A DNA stretch of 64,000 bases from Erysipelotrichaceae bacterium (GCA_017515475.1 JAFWFS010000007.1:124001-188000), one strand, 5' to 3'. Shown: positions 33,096-42,264, counted from the first letter of the stretch. The notes: a model not told the origin generated them from the sequence alone. Translations and numbers: made by a program.

Positions 33096-35501
33096 CTATT
33101 CTTCGTCTTCCTTGATATAGACTTCTCTCGGCTTAGCTCCATTCGCCGGTCCGATGATGCCCCTATCCTCAAGGGTATCGATCAGTCTGGCGGCCCTGTT
33201 GTATCCTATGCCGAATCTTCTCTGCAAAAGCGAAGTAGATGCCTTCTGCTGCGCTTTTACGAATTCAACGACATCATCGTACAATGAGTCGTTATCGTTC
33301 GCATTTACGCTTCCTGCAGCCATGACGGTCGTACCGTTCATATTGGTCAGGAATTCATAGTAGGAATCCTCGTATTCCGGTTTGGCTTGCGATCTGACAA
33401 AATCGGTTATCGCATTGATCTCTTTATCGGTTACGTAGACTCCCTGCAGTCTGATCGGAGCGGTTTCTCCCTGCGGATAGTACAGCATGTCTCCGTTGCC
33501 AAGAAGCCTTTCAGCACCAGTCTGATCCAGGATCGTTCTGGAGTCGATTGAAGAGGCTACAGCGAAGGAAATCCTGGAAGGTATGTTCGACTTGATCAGC
33601 CCGGTAATGACGTCTGTAGACGGTCTCTGCGTCGCTACGATCAAATGAATGCCTGACGCTCTTGCGAGCTGGGTGATACGCTGAATGGAAAGTTCTACAT
33701 CCTTTCCGGCAATGGCCATCAGGTCAGCCAGCTCATCGATGATCACCACCATGTACGGCAGTCTGTTCATCGGTGAATCGCCGATCTTAAGATGTGCATT
33801 GTGTTCATCGACAAATGTGTTGAAAGAATCGATATTTCTAACGCCTGCTGCCGCAAAAGCCTCATATCTTTCTTCCATGATCACGACGATTTTCTTCAGC
33901 ATGTTTGCGGCCATCTGGGCATCGTCAATGATAGGCCAAAGCAGATGCGGAATATCCTTATAGGAAGTGAATTCTACTTTCTTAGGGTCTACCAGCACAA
34001 GTTTTACGCTGTCAGGATGAACTCTAAGCAGAAGTGAAACGATAATGCTGTTGATGCATACGGATTTGCCCGATCCGGTTGCGCCCGCAATCAGAAGATG
34101 CGGCATCTTCGTCAAATCGCAGTATACGCCCTGTCCCATCAGATCCTTGCCCAAAGCAAACAGAAGTTCATTCCTTCTCTTTTCCTTTGGAATGTTCCTG
34201 ATCAGATCCAGCATTCTAACCGGAATCGGTTCGACGTTAGGTATCTCGATTCCTACGGCACTTCTGCCCGGGATTGGCGCTTCGATACGTATGTCCTTTG
34301 CCGCAAGTTCCATCTTGATGTTGTCGGAAATGTTCATGATCTTGTTGATCTTGACAGAACTGTCGGGTTTGATTTCGAACTTGGTAACGGATGGTCCGAT
34401 ATAGGTATTCAGCAGTTCAGAACTGATGCCGAAGTTTTTCAGTATTTCAATGACTTTCTCCCCTTTAACGGATGCAGAAGTCCTGTTGATGCTTGATGAT
34501 TTCGAAGATACGGTTTCCAGATAATCTTCATAAGGTTTCGGCAAATGATATGTACCGCTTGTCTTCTTGACTTTCAGTACTTTAGGCGTACTGTCGGAAG
34601 ATACTCCAGGGATGATCGTTTCTTCTTCGTTTTTTGCCTGAATGTTGTTCTCCGGCTTCCGGTCGCCGTATATTTCCTTGTCGTTCAGATTGATGAAAGT
34701 CGGGGATTTCGAAAGAATTCTTTCTCTTTCTTCCTTTTTTGCCTTCTCTTGAGCTTCTTTCTGGGCTTTTTCCTTGGCTATTCTTCTTTCTTCTTCGAGT
34801 CTTTCCTGTTCTTTCTGTCTTCTTTCTTCTTCCTGTTCATTGAGTCTTGCCATTTCCTCCGCCAGCTTTGCGCGTTTGAGTTCCGCTTCTTTCCTTGCCG
34901 CGGCTCTGGCTTCCTCGATCTTCTTCTTCCGTTCTTTGCTTTCCTTTACGATGCTTGTCTTGACGCTGCTGTAAGTGCTTCTGAAAACGTCGGCAGGTAT
35001 CATCAGGATCAGCGAAATGACGATCAAAGTAGCAAGCGTAATCAGCGTTCCTTTCTGCGAAACCATTGATACCAAAGCAAGATAGAGAGTGTTTCCGATG
35101 ATTCCTCCGGATAAAGAGAATCTGTTTTCGTCCAGAAGTCTTCCTTTAAATGCACTTAGATAAGCTCCGAACTGATGAAAAGAGCTCATCTCTTCCGCAA
35201 GATATGCGGATAAAAGAACGGCTGACAAGTTGAACAGTACGATTCCCGTGATCGTTCTTGAAGTAAACTTAATCTTCTGACCGAAGAAAAGAATACAGAT
35301 AAAGTACGCCAGCAGCGTAATAATAGGCACAATATAGAAAGAACCCAGCAGAATTGTAAAGAAATTATCGATAACGATACCGGCTAATCCCATTCTGGTG
35401 AGGGCAAAAAACATTAGAAAAGCCGAGACAACGGAACAGATGCCCCATACCAGCTGCTTTTCTTTCTTTGTTTTCTTTGTTCTACTGCTCTTCCTTGCCA
35501 C
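33096..35501 (-). CDS. ftsK: DNA translocase FtsK/SpoIIIE
   Basis: Pumps chromosomal DNA through the division septum. Four or five N-terminal membrane helices (about residues 15-175) are followed by a Lys/Glu-rich coiled-coil linker (about 190-275), then the motor: LLIAGATGSGKSVCINS (Walker A), MVVIIDELADLM (Walker B) and VATQRPSTDVITGLIK. A C-terminal winged helix (QRRFGIGYNRAARLIDTLE) would read KOPS/SRS sites. It has 801 residues. The start is GTG at 35501 with AGGAG 8 nt upstream, overlapping the rnj end by 20 bp. Confidence 0.96.
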   Translation of the reverse strand: MARKSSRTKKTKKEKQLVWGICSVVSAFLMFFALTRMGLAGIVIDNFFTILLGSFYIVPIITLLAYFICILFFGQKIKFTSRTITGIVLFNLSAVLLSAYLAEEMSSFHQFGAYLSAFKGRLLDENRFSLSGGIIGNTLYLALVSMVSQKGTLITLATLIVISLILMIPADVFRSTYSSVKTSIVKESKERKKKIEEARAAARKEAELKRAKLAEEMARLNEQEEERRQKEQERLEEERRIAKEKAQKEAQEKAKKEERERILSKSPTFINLNDKEIYGDRKPENNIQAKNEEETIIPGVSSDSTPKVLKVKKTSGTYHLPKPYEDYLETVSSKSSSINRTSASVKGEKVIEILKNFGISSELLNTYIGPSVTKFEIKPDSSVKINKIMNISDNIKMELAAKDIRIEAPIPGRSAVGIEIPNVEPIPVRMLDLIRNIPKEKRRNELLFALGKDLMGQGVYCDLTKMPHLLIAGATGSGKSVCINSIIVSLLLRVHPDSVKLVLVDPKKVEFTSYKDIPHLLWPIIDDAQMAANMLKKIVVIMEERYEAFAAAGVRNIDSFNTFVDEHNAHLKIGDSPMNRLPYMVVIIDELADLMAIAGKDVELSIQRITQLARASGIHLIVATQRPSTDVITGLIKSNIPSRISFAVASSIDSRTILDQTGAERLLGNGDMLYYPQGETAPIRLQGVYVTDKEINAITDFVRSQAKPEYEDSYYEFLTNMNGTTVMAAGSVNANDNDSLYDDVVEFVKAQQKASTSLLQRRFGIGYNRAARLIDTLEDRGIIGPANGAKPREVYIKEDEE

Positions 35502-37170
35502 TTGCGTCTCCTGTGTTGATTTCTATGATTGCCGGAAGTATCATCGGCGTTTTTCCGGTCGATTTCAGTACATAGCGGGAAATCAGCTCTCTGGCTTCCA
35601 TTCTCGTCTGCATGTTTTCATAGGAATTCTCGGCCACGTTCTTCTCGATCGTAGATACAAGAATATTTCCTATTTCATTCAGAATATAATCGGCATCTTT
35701 CAGATAGATGACGCCTCTTGACTGTACATCAGGACCTCCGATGACTTTCTTGGTATTGAAGTCAAGTACAACACCGCAGATGATAGCGCCATCGGTCGAC
35801 AGTTTCTCCCTGTCTCTTAGCACCATGCCGGATACGTCGCGCATATCCGAAGCGTCGATCGCCTTGTCTTCCAGTTCGATCTGATCGGACGTCGATACAA
35901 GTCTGCCGTTTTCAAAGGAAGCAAACTGTCCGTTATCCAGAATGATAATCCTGTCGGGCGTATAGCCCATTTCAACGGCGATATCGGCATTGTTGATCAG
36001 ATCGGAATACTGTCCTTTGATCGGCAGATAGTATTTTGGGCGGATCAGATAAAGCATCATCTTCAGATCCTCTTTCGACGCATGCATTGAAAGGATCTCT
36101 TTCGCATTCAGTTTCACGATCGATATGCCTGCCTTGTACAAGTCGTTTTCCATTGCCGTTGCATCTTTTTCCGTACCCGGAACGACAGGAGAAGCGATAA
36201 TGACGGTATCGTCGTGTCTCAGCTCGATCTTCCGATCTTCACCGATGGCGATGTTGTTCATGAGCTTGAATACCTCATTGCCTGAACCGGATACGATGCA
36301 TATCACATCATTCAATTCATTCCTGAAGTCTTTTTCATCCAGAATGATGTTTCTTGGTATCTTGTAGTAATCCAGAGAATCAACGTCGTTCAATAAACGG
36401 ATATGTTCCTGATCGTAGAAATAGACTTTCTTGCCGTATTTGGCAGCTAGTTCCAGGATCTCCATGATCCTGAAGAGGTTCTGTCTGTATAAAGTGATGA
36501 TCAGACGTCTTCCAGTTTCTTCAAAATAGTGTTCGATGTGATCCGTGATCCTGTGTTTCGGCGCAGTGTAGCCCCCTCTGTTGGATCCTACGGATTCCGA
36601 CATCATGACCAGAACATCCTGCTGTCCCATAAGAGACAAGGCATTGATGTCCATGGAAAAGGCCTTGTTCAGAAAATCGTAATCGAAAACATACTCCGAA
36701 GTATAGACAATCATTCCGGAATCCGTTTCAAATGCAAATCCCACGCCGTCGGCTATCGACTGCATGACCGGGAAGGTATGAACCACATGATTGTCTACCT
36801 TGAATGTATCGTTACGCTTTACGACATGAATGTGCTTGTTTTTGATCTTGTGCTTCTTGAACTCTTCATTCAACAGTCTTCCGGTTAATGCCGTAGCGTA
36901 TATCTCGACATCGATCTGATTCAGAAGATGCCCTATTCCGCCCATGACATCGTCATGACCGTGGGATATGAAAAGTCCTTTGATTCTCTGCTGATGTTCA
37001 ATCAGATACGTAAAGTCCGGAATGATGTATTCAATGCCCAGCTGTTCCGATTCGCTGGGGTATTTCAATCCTGCATCGACGATAAAAATGTCGCCGTCTA
37101 TTTCAACCAGGTACATGTTCTTGCCGTCTTCGTCAAGACCGCCAAGTGCCATTAATCTTATTTTCTGCAC
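35482..37170 (-). CDS. RNase J-family protein with a degenerate active site
   Basis: RNase J enzymes are 5'-exo/endoribonucleases of the metallo-beta-lactamase/beta-CASP fold. Fold and length (562 residues) are right: MALGGLDEDGKNMYLVEID, IFIVDAGLKYP, MVLRDREKLSTDGAI, GGPDVQSRGVIYLKD. Several metal ligands of B. subtilis RNase J1 are changed: HxHxDH reads HGHDDV (residues 70-75), the His of HSIPD is Gln (about 136), the Asp of TGDFKF is Glu (TSEYVF, about 158), and HGEYR reads KGQYS. It most resembles the weakly active J2 class and may act as a structural partner of a J1 encoded elsewhere. The start is GTG with GGAGGA 9 nt upstream. It has its own promoter. Confidence 0.85.
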   Translation of the reverse strand: MQKIRLMALGGLDEDGKNMYLVEIDGDIFIVDAGLKYPSESEQLGIEYIIPDFTYLIEHQQRIKGLFISHGHDDVMGGIGHLLNQIDVEIYATALTGRLLNEEFKKHKIKNKHIHVVKRNDTFKVDNHVVHTFPVMQSIADGVGFAFETDSGMIVYTSEYVFDYDFLNKAFSMDINALSLMGQQDVLVMMSESVGSNRGGYTAPKHRITDHIEHYFEETGRRLIITLYRQNLFRIMEILELAAKYGKKVYFYDQEHIRLLNDVDSLDYYKIPRNIILDEKDFRNELNDVICIVSGSGNEVFKLMNNIAIGEDRKIELRHDDTVIIASPVVPGTEKDATAMENDLYKAGISIVKLNAKEILSMHASKEDLKMMLYLIRPKYYLPIKGQYSDLINNADIAVEMGYTPDRIIILDNGQFASFENGRLVSTSDQIELEDKAIDASDMRDVSGMVLRDREKLSTDGAIICGVVLDFNTKKVIGGPDVQSRGVIYLKDADYILNEIGNILVSTIEKNVAENSYENMQTRMEARELISRYVLKSTGKTPMILPAIIEINTGDASGKEEQ

Positions 37171-37199
37171 CTATTATATTCCTCCAAAATTCATATGTA

Positions 37200-37228
37200 A
37201 TTATATGTTAAATAAGCGATATTTTCAA
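37200..37228 (-). promoter_or_regulatory. Promoter of the RNase J-like gene and ftsK
   Basis: Minus strand TTGAAA (37223-37228), 17-nt spacer, TATAAT (37200-37205), followed by a leader with GGAGGA. It is one of the most consensus-like promoters in the window. Confidence 0.75.
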
Positions 37229-37245
37229 ATGCCGAAAACGGCATT
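37228..37245 (-). terminator. Hairpin after miaB
   Basis: A 7-bp stem AATGCCG (37228-37234) / CGGCATT (37239-37245) with a 4-nt loop. The sequence after it on the minus strand is TGAAAAT, a poor T-run, so termination may be weak. Its edge touches the next -35. Confidence 0.55.
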
Positions 37246-37282
37246 CTACATGACTAAAAACACTGAATGAAACTTATTAGAT

Positions 37283-38713
37283 CTATTCCGCAAGGACGCC
37301 GTTCAAGGAGAACGACAGCACTTCCGTAATCTTTACTTTTACGATGTCTCCGGCATGGATGTTTTCACCGGTGAAGTTGACCAGCTTGTTCTCAGGAGTG
37401 TATCCGGAATAGACGGAACTGTTGCGTTTACTGATTCCGTCTACCAGAACTTCCACGATCTGATCCTTAAAACGCTGATTGTTTTTGTTGGCGTAATAGG
37501 CAACTTTTTCGTTGAGACGCTGCAGTCTTTCTTCCTTGACTCTGTGATCTGTCAGATCTTCCATCAGAGCTGCAGGTGTACCTTCTCTTCTGGAATAAAT
37601 GAAAGTAAAGGCGTTGTCGTATTCGCAGTGATCGACTGCGCTTAACGTATCTTCAAAGGCTTCATCCGATTCGTTCGGGAAACCGACGATGATGTCGGTC
37701 GTAAAGGCGAAATCCGGAAGTTCTCTTTTCAGTTTGTCGTAGAGTTCAAAATACTCTTCCCTGGTATATCTGCGGTTCATTTTCTTTAAGATTCCGGTAT
37801 TTCCGGACTGTATCGGAAGATGAATGTACGGCATGATGTTGCTGTTGTTCTTGATGGCTTCTATCATCGTGTCGTCGAAATCCCAAGGATGTGAGGTCAT
37901 GAAGCGGATCCTTGGAATACCGGTCAAGGCAACGTCATTCAGCAGATTGCCAAATGTATAGTCCTGATTCAGATCTTTTCCATAGGCATTGACATTCTGA
38001 CCTAAAAGGCATACTTCCTTGTATCCCTGTCTGATCAGAGTGTTGATCTCGTTTATGATGTCTTCCTTCTGTCTGGATCTCTCCTTGCCTCTGGTATATG
38101 GAACGATGCAGTACGTACAGAACTTGTCGCATCCGTACATGATGTTTACCCAGGCTTTGTGCGACATGAAACGGCTGACCGGAACATTCTCAACGATCTC
38201 ACCCATCTTGGAGAATACTTCCACCTTGCGTTTCTTATCCGTGTAGATCTCGTAAAGCAGTTTCGGTAATGACGTAATGTTGTGTGTACCGAAAATAAGA
38301 TCTACCTGACGGTATTTCTCCAATATCAGCTTAACCGTTCTTTCTTCCTGCGCCATACATCCGCAAATACCGATCAGAAGGTCAGGATTATAGGTTTTTA
38401 AACGTTTTAAAGCACCGATCTCCCCCAGGACTTTTTCTTCCGCTCCCTGTCTTACCGCACAGGTATTGATCAGAATCAGATCGGCTGTCTTTTCATCGTC
38501 ACAGGAAACATATCCCATACTATCCAAAATACCGGCTATCGTTTCCGAATCGCGCTGATTCGCCTGACAGCCGTGTGTTACTATACAGTATTTCTTGTTC
38601 TTTCCAAGTTCATGATACTTTTCATCCAGCGAGAAATCCAGCTTTTCCGATTTCTCCCTGTTTCTTCTTCTGGCATCATTCAGTGAAGGCAGAACATAGT
38701 CTTTCTTAGTCAT
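37283..38713 (-). CDS. miaB: tRNA-2-methylthio-N6-dimethylallyladenosine synthase
   Basis: A radical SAM methylthiotransferase acting on i6A37 of tRNA. The N-terminal UPF0004 domain has THGCQANQRDSE, INTCAVR and GICGCMAQEE (ligands of the second cluster). The radical SAM motif is MYGCDKFCTYCIVPYTRG, and a C-terminal TRAM domain ends the protein. It has 476 residues. The start has TAGAAT exactly 6 nt upstream and no Shine-Dalgarno. Confidence 0.96.
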   Translation of the reverse strand: MTKKDYVLPSLNDARRRNREKSEKLDFSLDEKYHELGKNKKYCIVTHGCQANQRDSETIAGILDSMGYVSCDDEKTADLILINTCAVRQGAEEKVLGEIGALKRLKTYNPDLLIGICGCMAQEERTVKLILEKYRQVDLIFGTHNITSLPKLLYEIYTDKKRKVEVFSKMGEIVENVPVSRFMSHKAWVNIMYGCDKFCTYCIVPYTRGKERSRQKEDIINEINTLIRQGYKEVCLLGQNVNAYGKDLNQDYTFGNLLNDVALTGIPRIRFMTSHPWDFDDTMIEAIKNNSNIMPYIHLPIQSGNTGILKKMNRRYTREEYFELYDKLKRELPDFAFTTDIIVGFPNESDEAFEDTLSAVDHCEYDNAFTFIYSRREGTPAALMEDLTDHRVKEERLQRLNEKVAYYANKNNQRFKDQIVEVLVDGISKRNSSVYSGYTPENKLVNFTGENIHAGDIVKVKITEVLSFSLNGVLAE

Positions 38714-38719
38714 AACACT

Positions 38720-38725
38720 ATTCTA
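38720..38725 (-). promoter_or_regulatory. -10 element of miaB (leaderless)
   Basis: TAGAAT on the minus strand, exactly 6 nt before the ATG. The ferredoxin terminator T-run lies about 11 bp further upstream, where a -35 spacer would be. Confidence 0.65.
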
Positions 38726-38736
38726 ATGAAAAGTAT

Positions 38737-38762
38737 AAAAAAAACCAAGTTGGACTTGGTTT
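38737..38762 (-). terminator. Rho-independent terminator of the ferredoxin gene
   Basis: A 9-bp stem AAACCAAGT (38742-38750) / ACTTGGTTT (38754-38762) with a 3-nt loop and eight T on the minus strand. It begins at the stop codon. Confidence 0.92.
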
Positions 38763-38935
38763 TATTGTGACAGAGCTTCTACCGGGCATGTAGCAACGCA
38801 GGCACCGCAGTCAACACAGGTTTCCTCGTTGCATGTTGACTTGCCTTCTTCATCCAGTTCCAGAGAACCGGTCGGGCAAACACCTGTACATGCGCCGCAG
38901 CCAATACATAAATCACGATCAATCGTTACTGGCAT
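38762..38935 (-). CDS. 2[4Fe-4S] ferredoxin
   Basis: A 57-residue clostridial-type ferredoxin with two cluster motifs, CIGCGACTGVCP and CVDCGACVATCP. It carries low-potential electrons and is a plausible partner of the pyruvate:ferredoxin oxidoreductase at the left edge (inference). The start MPVTIDRDL at 38935 is chosen because AGGAGGT lies 6-7 nt upstream; a frame extension to 38962 runs through that ribosome binding site. It is a single-gene transcript with its own promoter and terminator. Confidence 0.95.
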   Translation of the reverse strand: MPVTIDRDLCIGCGACTGVCPTGSLELDEEGKSTCNEETCVDCGACVATCPVEALSQ

Positions 38936-38962
38936 TTCAATACCTCCTATAATACTAAGCAA

Positions 38963-38971
38963 ATTATATCA
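38963..38971 (-). promoter_or_regulatory. Extended -10 promoter of the ferredoxin gene
   Basis: TGATATAAT on the minus strand (TATAAT at 38963-38968). The -35 is weak. The resulting leader carries AGGAGGT. Confidence 0.6.
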
Positions 38972-39002
38972 TAATTCATTTGAAATAAGTAAAGACCCTT
39001 TA

Positions 39003-40745
39003 TTACTTTTCTTTGATTTCCAGTGCAAGGAAGTCCAACTGGTCCTGATCTACCGTGTTCGGCGCATCCGACATCAAGCAATAGGCCGTAGCTGTTTTCG
39101 GGAAAGCCACGACATCCTTGATGTTGTCCGTACAGGATAGAATCATGATCAGTCTTTCCAGCCCGATGCCTACGCCGCAATGAGGAGGAGCGCCGTAATC
39201 GAAAGCTTCGATGAAGAATCCGAACTTGTTTCTGATCTGTTCTTTGCTTAAACCCAGGGCGTCGAACACTTTTGCCTGCATCTCGGAATTATGGATTCTT
39301 ACGGAACCGGACAACAGTTCATATCCGTTCAGAACCAGGTCGTAGGCTCTAGAATAGCAGTTTGCCTGATCGCTGGTAAGCTTGTCGATATCTTCATCTC
39401 TTGGAGCGGTAAAAGGATGATGTGCCGATACCCATCTGTTTTCTTCCTCGGAATACTCGTACATCGGGAATTCGGTGATCCATTCAAAACAGAATCTGTT
39501 TTTGTCGATCAGACCCAGTTCTTCGCCCAGTTTCTTTCTGACAGCTCCCAGGGCAGTTTCAGCAACAGACTTCTTGTCCGCGATCATCAGCACGACATCG
39601 CCGTTTTCCAGCTTCAGCGCTTCTTTCAGGGCCTGCTTCTCTTCTTCCGGCAAAGCATTATTCACGGATCCCGAGAAAGCATCGTTATCATATTTCAGGT
39701 AAGCCAGAGCTTTTGCCTTGTAGATCTTGACGAATTCGTTCAGTTCATCGAACTTCTTGCGCGACAGTTTATCGGAAACGTTCTTGAATACCAGTGCCTT
39801 GATGATACCTCCATCGGCTACGCAGTTTCTGAATACCGCAAACTGCGAATCCTTGAACAGATCCGTAACATTTGACATCGGGTTGCCGAAACGCAGGTCC
39901 GGTTTATCCGAACCGTAAAGATCCATCGCATCCACATATCTGATTCTTGGGAATTCCAGATCGTCGATTCCTTTTGTTTCTTTGAAGATCGCTTTCATGA
40001 TCTTCTCCACTTCCGCAAAGATGTCTTCTTCATCTGCAAAGGACATCTCAATGTCTATCTGCGTAAATTCCGGCTGCCTGTCGGCTCTCAGATCCTCATC
40101 CCTGAAACATCTGGCGATCTGGAAGTATCTGTCCATGCCACCAATCATTAAAAGCTGCTTGTACTGCTGCGGAGATTGCGGCAGAGCGTAGAATTTTCCC
40201 TTATAGAGTCTGGACGGAACCAGATAGTCTCTGGCGCCTTCCGGAGTCGATTTAGACAGGATCGGCGTCTCTACTTCAACAAAGTCATCTTCATGCAGGA
40301 CCTTCCTGACGATCGTAGTGACTTTATCTCTTAGCAGCAGCTTTTCTTTTATCGGATTTCTTCTGATATCCAGATATCTATATTTCAGTCTCAGGTCTTC
40401 CAAAGCGTCCGTTTCATCCGCAATGATCATCGGCGTCGTTTTGGCCGTAGATAAAACCTTGCAGCGATCCGCAAGTACTTCGATCTCTCCTGTTTCCAGT
40501 TTCGGATTGGCTGTTTCCTTGACGCTTACAGTTCCTTCTACTTCAATAACGTATTCATTTCTGACATCTTTTACCAGATCGGAATGCGTTTCATCAAACG
40601 TGATCTGCGTAATGCCGTATCTGTCTCTTAGGTCAATGAAAACGATTGAGCCGAGATTTCTTCTTTTTGCGACCCATCCGGCAAGTCTTACGTGTTTTCC
40701 TTCATCAGTTCTTCTTAATTCACCGCAGGTATGATCTCTATTCAT
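39003..40745 (-). CDS. aspS: Aspartyl-tRNA synthetase
   Basis: Charges tRNA-Asp. The N-terminal OB anticodon-binding domain (AGWVAKRRNLGSIVFIDLRD) is followed by class II motifs YRYLDIRRNPI, ARCFRDEDLRADRQPEFTQI (motif 2), the bacterial GAD insertion (about 290-420) and GVGIGLERLIMIL (motif 3). It has 580 residues, bacterial type. The start overlaps hisS by 8 bp, forming the conserved hisS-aspS pair under one T-box. No strong terminator follows. Confidence 0.97.
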   Translation of the reverse strand: MNRDHTCGELRRTDEGKHVRLAGWVAKRRNLGSIVFIDLRDRYGITQITFDETHSDLVKDVRNEYVIEVEGTVSVKETANPKLETGEIEVLADRCKVLSTAKTTPMIIADETDALEDLRLKYRYLDIRRNPIKEKLLLRDKVTTIVRKVLHEDDFVEVETPILSKSTPEGARDYLVPSRLYKGKFYALPQSPQQYKQLLMIGGMDRYFQIARCFRDEDLRADRQPEFTQIDIEMSFADEEDIFAEVEKIMKAIFKETKGIDDLEFPRIRYVDAMDLYGSDKPDLRFGNPMSNVTDLFKDSQFAVFRNCVADGGIIKALVFKNVSDKLSRKKFDELNEFVKIYKAKALAYLKYDNDAFSGSVNNALPEEEKQALKEALKLENGDVVLMIADKKSVAETALGAVRKKLGEELGLIDKNRFCFEWITEFPMYEYSEEENRWVSAHHPFTAPRDEDIDKLTSDQANCYSRAYDLVLNGYELLSGSVRIHNSEMQAKVFDALGLSKEQIRNKFGFFIEAFDYGAPPHCGVGIGLERLIMILSCTDNIKDVVAFPKTATAYCLMSDAPNTVDQDQLDFLALEIKEK

Positions 40746-42009
40746 AATAATCCTCCATCAGCTGCTGTATCCTGGCGGATACTTCTTCTTTCTTTACCGT
40801 TTCCTGAGCCTTGGTCAAAGTATCTTTCAAGGTTACGGTATTGTCCTTTACTTCATCTTCTCCGATGATCAGCACGAATCTGGCATTCTTTCTTTCCGAT
40901 GATCTGAACTGAGCCTTCAGAGAACGGCTGTAGTAGTTCATTTCCGTCGTCAGCCCGCTGTTTCTTAAATCATTCACGATCTGCAGCATGTAGTCCGGGT
41001 CTTCATTCAGATTGATTACATAGCAGTCTATCGACGGTTTGTATTCCTCAAACACTTCTTCCGCTTCCGCAAGTATGAGAAGTCTTTCCACACCGATCGC
41101 AAAACCGATACCGCTCATTTCAGGACCGCCCATCTCCTTGATCAGATTGTCGTATCTTCCACCGCCGAATATGGTCGCCTGCGATCCGGATGCTTCATTT
41201 GTACTCACGACTTCAAATACTGTATCAGTATAGTAGTCCAGACCTCTTACCAGCTTGTCGTCGATCTCGTAAGGGATCCCCATGATGTCAAGATAATGCT
41301 TCACTTTATCGAAATAAACCTGAGACTGTTCATTTAAGGTCATTTTCGGCGCATTGGCGATCAGTTCGCTGTCATGATCGACCTTGCAGTCGAGTATCCT
41401 CAAAGGATTCTTGTACAGCCTGTTACGGCAGTCTGCGCAAAGCTGATCCTGATGCGGTTCAAAGTAGGAAATCAGCTCTTCTCTATATTTCATTCTGGAT
41501 TCATTATCACCAAGCGAATTTACCAGTACTTTTACGCCGCTTAGACCGATGGCCCTGATATAGAAATAGCCTAGCGCGATCACTTCCGCATCAATCAGAG
41601 GATCCTTGTCACCCATGGCTTCAATACCCATCTGGGTAAACTGACGCTGTCTGCCCTTCTGAGGTCTTTCATGACGGAACATTTCCTCGATATAGGCAAG
41701 TTTTACCGGCATTTCAGCCGTACCGTACATCTTGTTTTCAACAAAGCTGCGTACGACTCCTGCCGTTCCTTCCGGTCTTAAGGTAAGAGAATCCTTGCCG
41801 TTCAAAGAGAATGTATACATTTCCTTTGTGACCATGTCCGAGGTATCGTTTTCCTTCTGAAATACTCCCGTGTATTCAAATACAGGCGTTTTTATTTCCT
41901 TATAGCCGTAAAGCTCCAGAAAATGACGGAAAAGATCCTCGAGATCCTGAAACTTCAGCAGAGTTTCAGGCAATAGATCATAGGTTCCTTTTACTGTCTG
42001 ATATGCCAT
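40738..42009 (-). CDS. hisS: Histidyl-tRNA synthetase
   Basis: Charges tRNA-His. The class II core has GTYDLLPE, motif 1, FRHERPQKGRQRQFTQMGIE (motif 2), RGLDYYTDTVFEV and GIGFAIGVERLLIL (motif 3), then a C-terminal anticodon-binding domain. It has 423 residues from the ATG at 42009, which has GGAGGA 8 nt upstream; the longer frame to 42057 runs into the T-box terminator and is rejected. It is controlled by the T-box leader. Confidence 0.97.
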   Translation of the reverse strand: MAYQTVKGTYDLLPETLLKFQDLEDLFRHFLELYGYKEIKTPVFEYTGVFQKENDTSDMVTKEMYTFSLNGKDSLTLRPEGTAGVVRSFVENKMYGTAEMPVKLAYIEEMFRHERPQKGRQRQFTQMGIEAMGDKDPLIDAEVIALGYFYIRAIGLSGVKVLVNSLGDNESRMKYREELISYFEPHQDQLCADCRNRLYKNPLRILDCKVDHDSELIANAPKMTLNEQSQVYFDKVKHYLDIMGIPYEIDDKLVRGLDYYTDTVFEVVSTNEASGSQATIFGGGRYDNLIKEMGGPEMSGIGFAIGVERLLILAEAEEVFEEYKPSIDCYVINLNEDPDYMLQIVNDLRNSGLTTEMNYYSRSLKAQFRSSERKNARFVLIIGEDEVKDNTVTLKDTLTKAQETVKKEEVSARIQQLMEDYYE

Positions 42010-42032
42010 AACAATTCCTCCTAAAATATAAG

Positions 42033-42229
42033 AAAACGTCCTGTCTAAGGACGTCAATAACGCGGTACCACCTTAGTTCATATCATATGATATGCCCTTG
42101 TTGCCGTAACGCAGCATCTGCGGCTTATTCTCATAAGCATCAAGGAAGTGTCCCTCAATCTCCTTCATGAAGCCTTTCACCGTACGCTTCTCGCTTTGAA
42201 TCGGGATCATGATTCTTTTCCTTATCGAT
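42033..42229 (-). ncRNA. T-box leader of hisS-aspS
   Basis: The conserved T-box AAGGTGGTACCGCG is at 42061-42074 on the minus strand. It precedes a terminator hairpin (ACGTCC 42036-42041 / GGACGT 42049-42054, then TTTTCTT). Stem I is recognisable: AAGGAA (42218-42223) pairs with TTCCTT (42142-42147), and GCGAGAAGC and GGTG distal elements lie between. The specifier side reads GGGACAC just before the basal helix, containing both GAC (Asp) and CAC (His, 42148-42150). Uncharged tRNA should stabilise the antiterminator and switch on hisS-aspS. Confidence 0.92.
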
Positions 42230-42235
42230 ATCAGA

Positions 42236-42264
42236 ATTCTAGCACTATTTGATCGCTCTTTCAA
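42236..42264 (-). promoter_or_regulatory. Promoter of the hisS-aspS T-box operon
   Basis: Minus strand TTGAAA (42259-42264), 17-nt spacer, TGC plus TAGAAT (42236-42241). The -35 lies inside the last codons of relA. Confidence 0.75.

Noticed and set aside
42073-42264. Open frame of 63 codons on the minus strand ahead of hisS
   Set aside because: It lies wholly within the T-box leader and its promoter; stem I and the T-box sequence explain the bases, and the peptide resembles no family.
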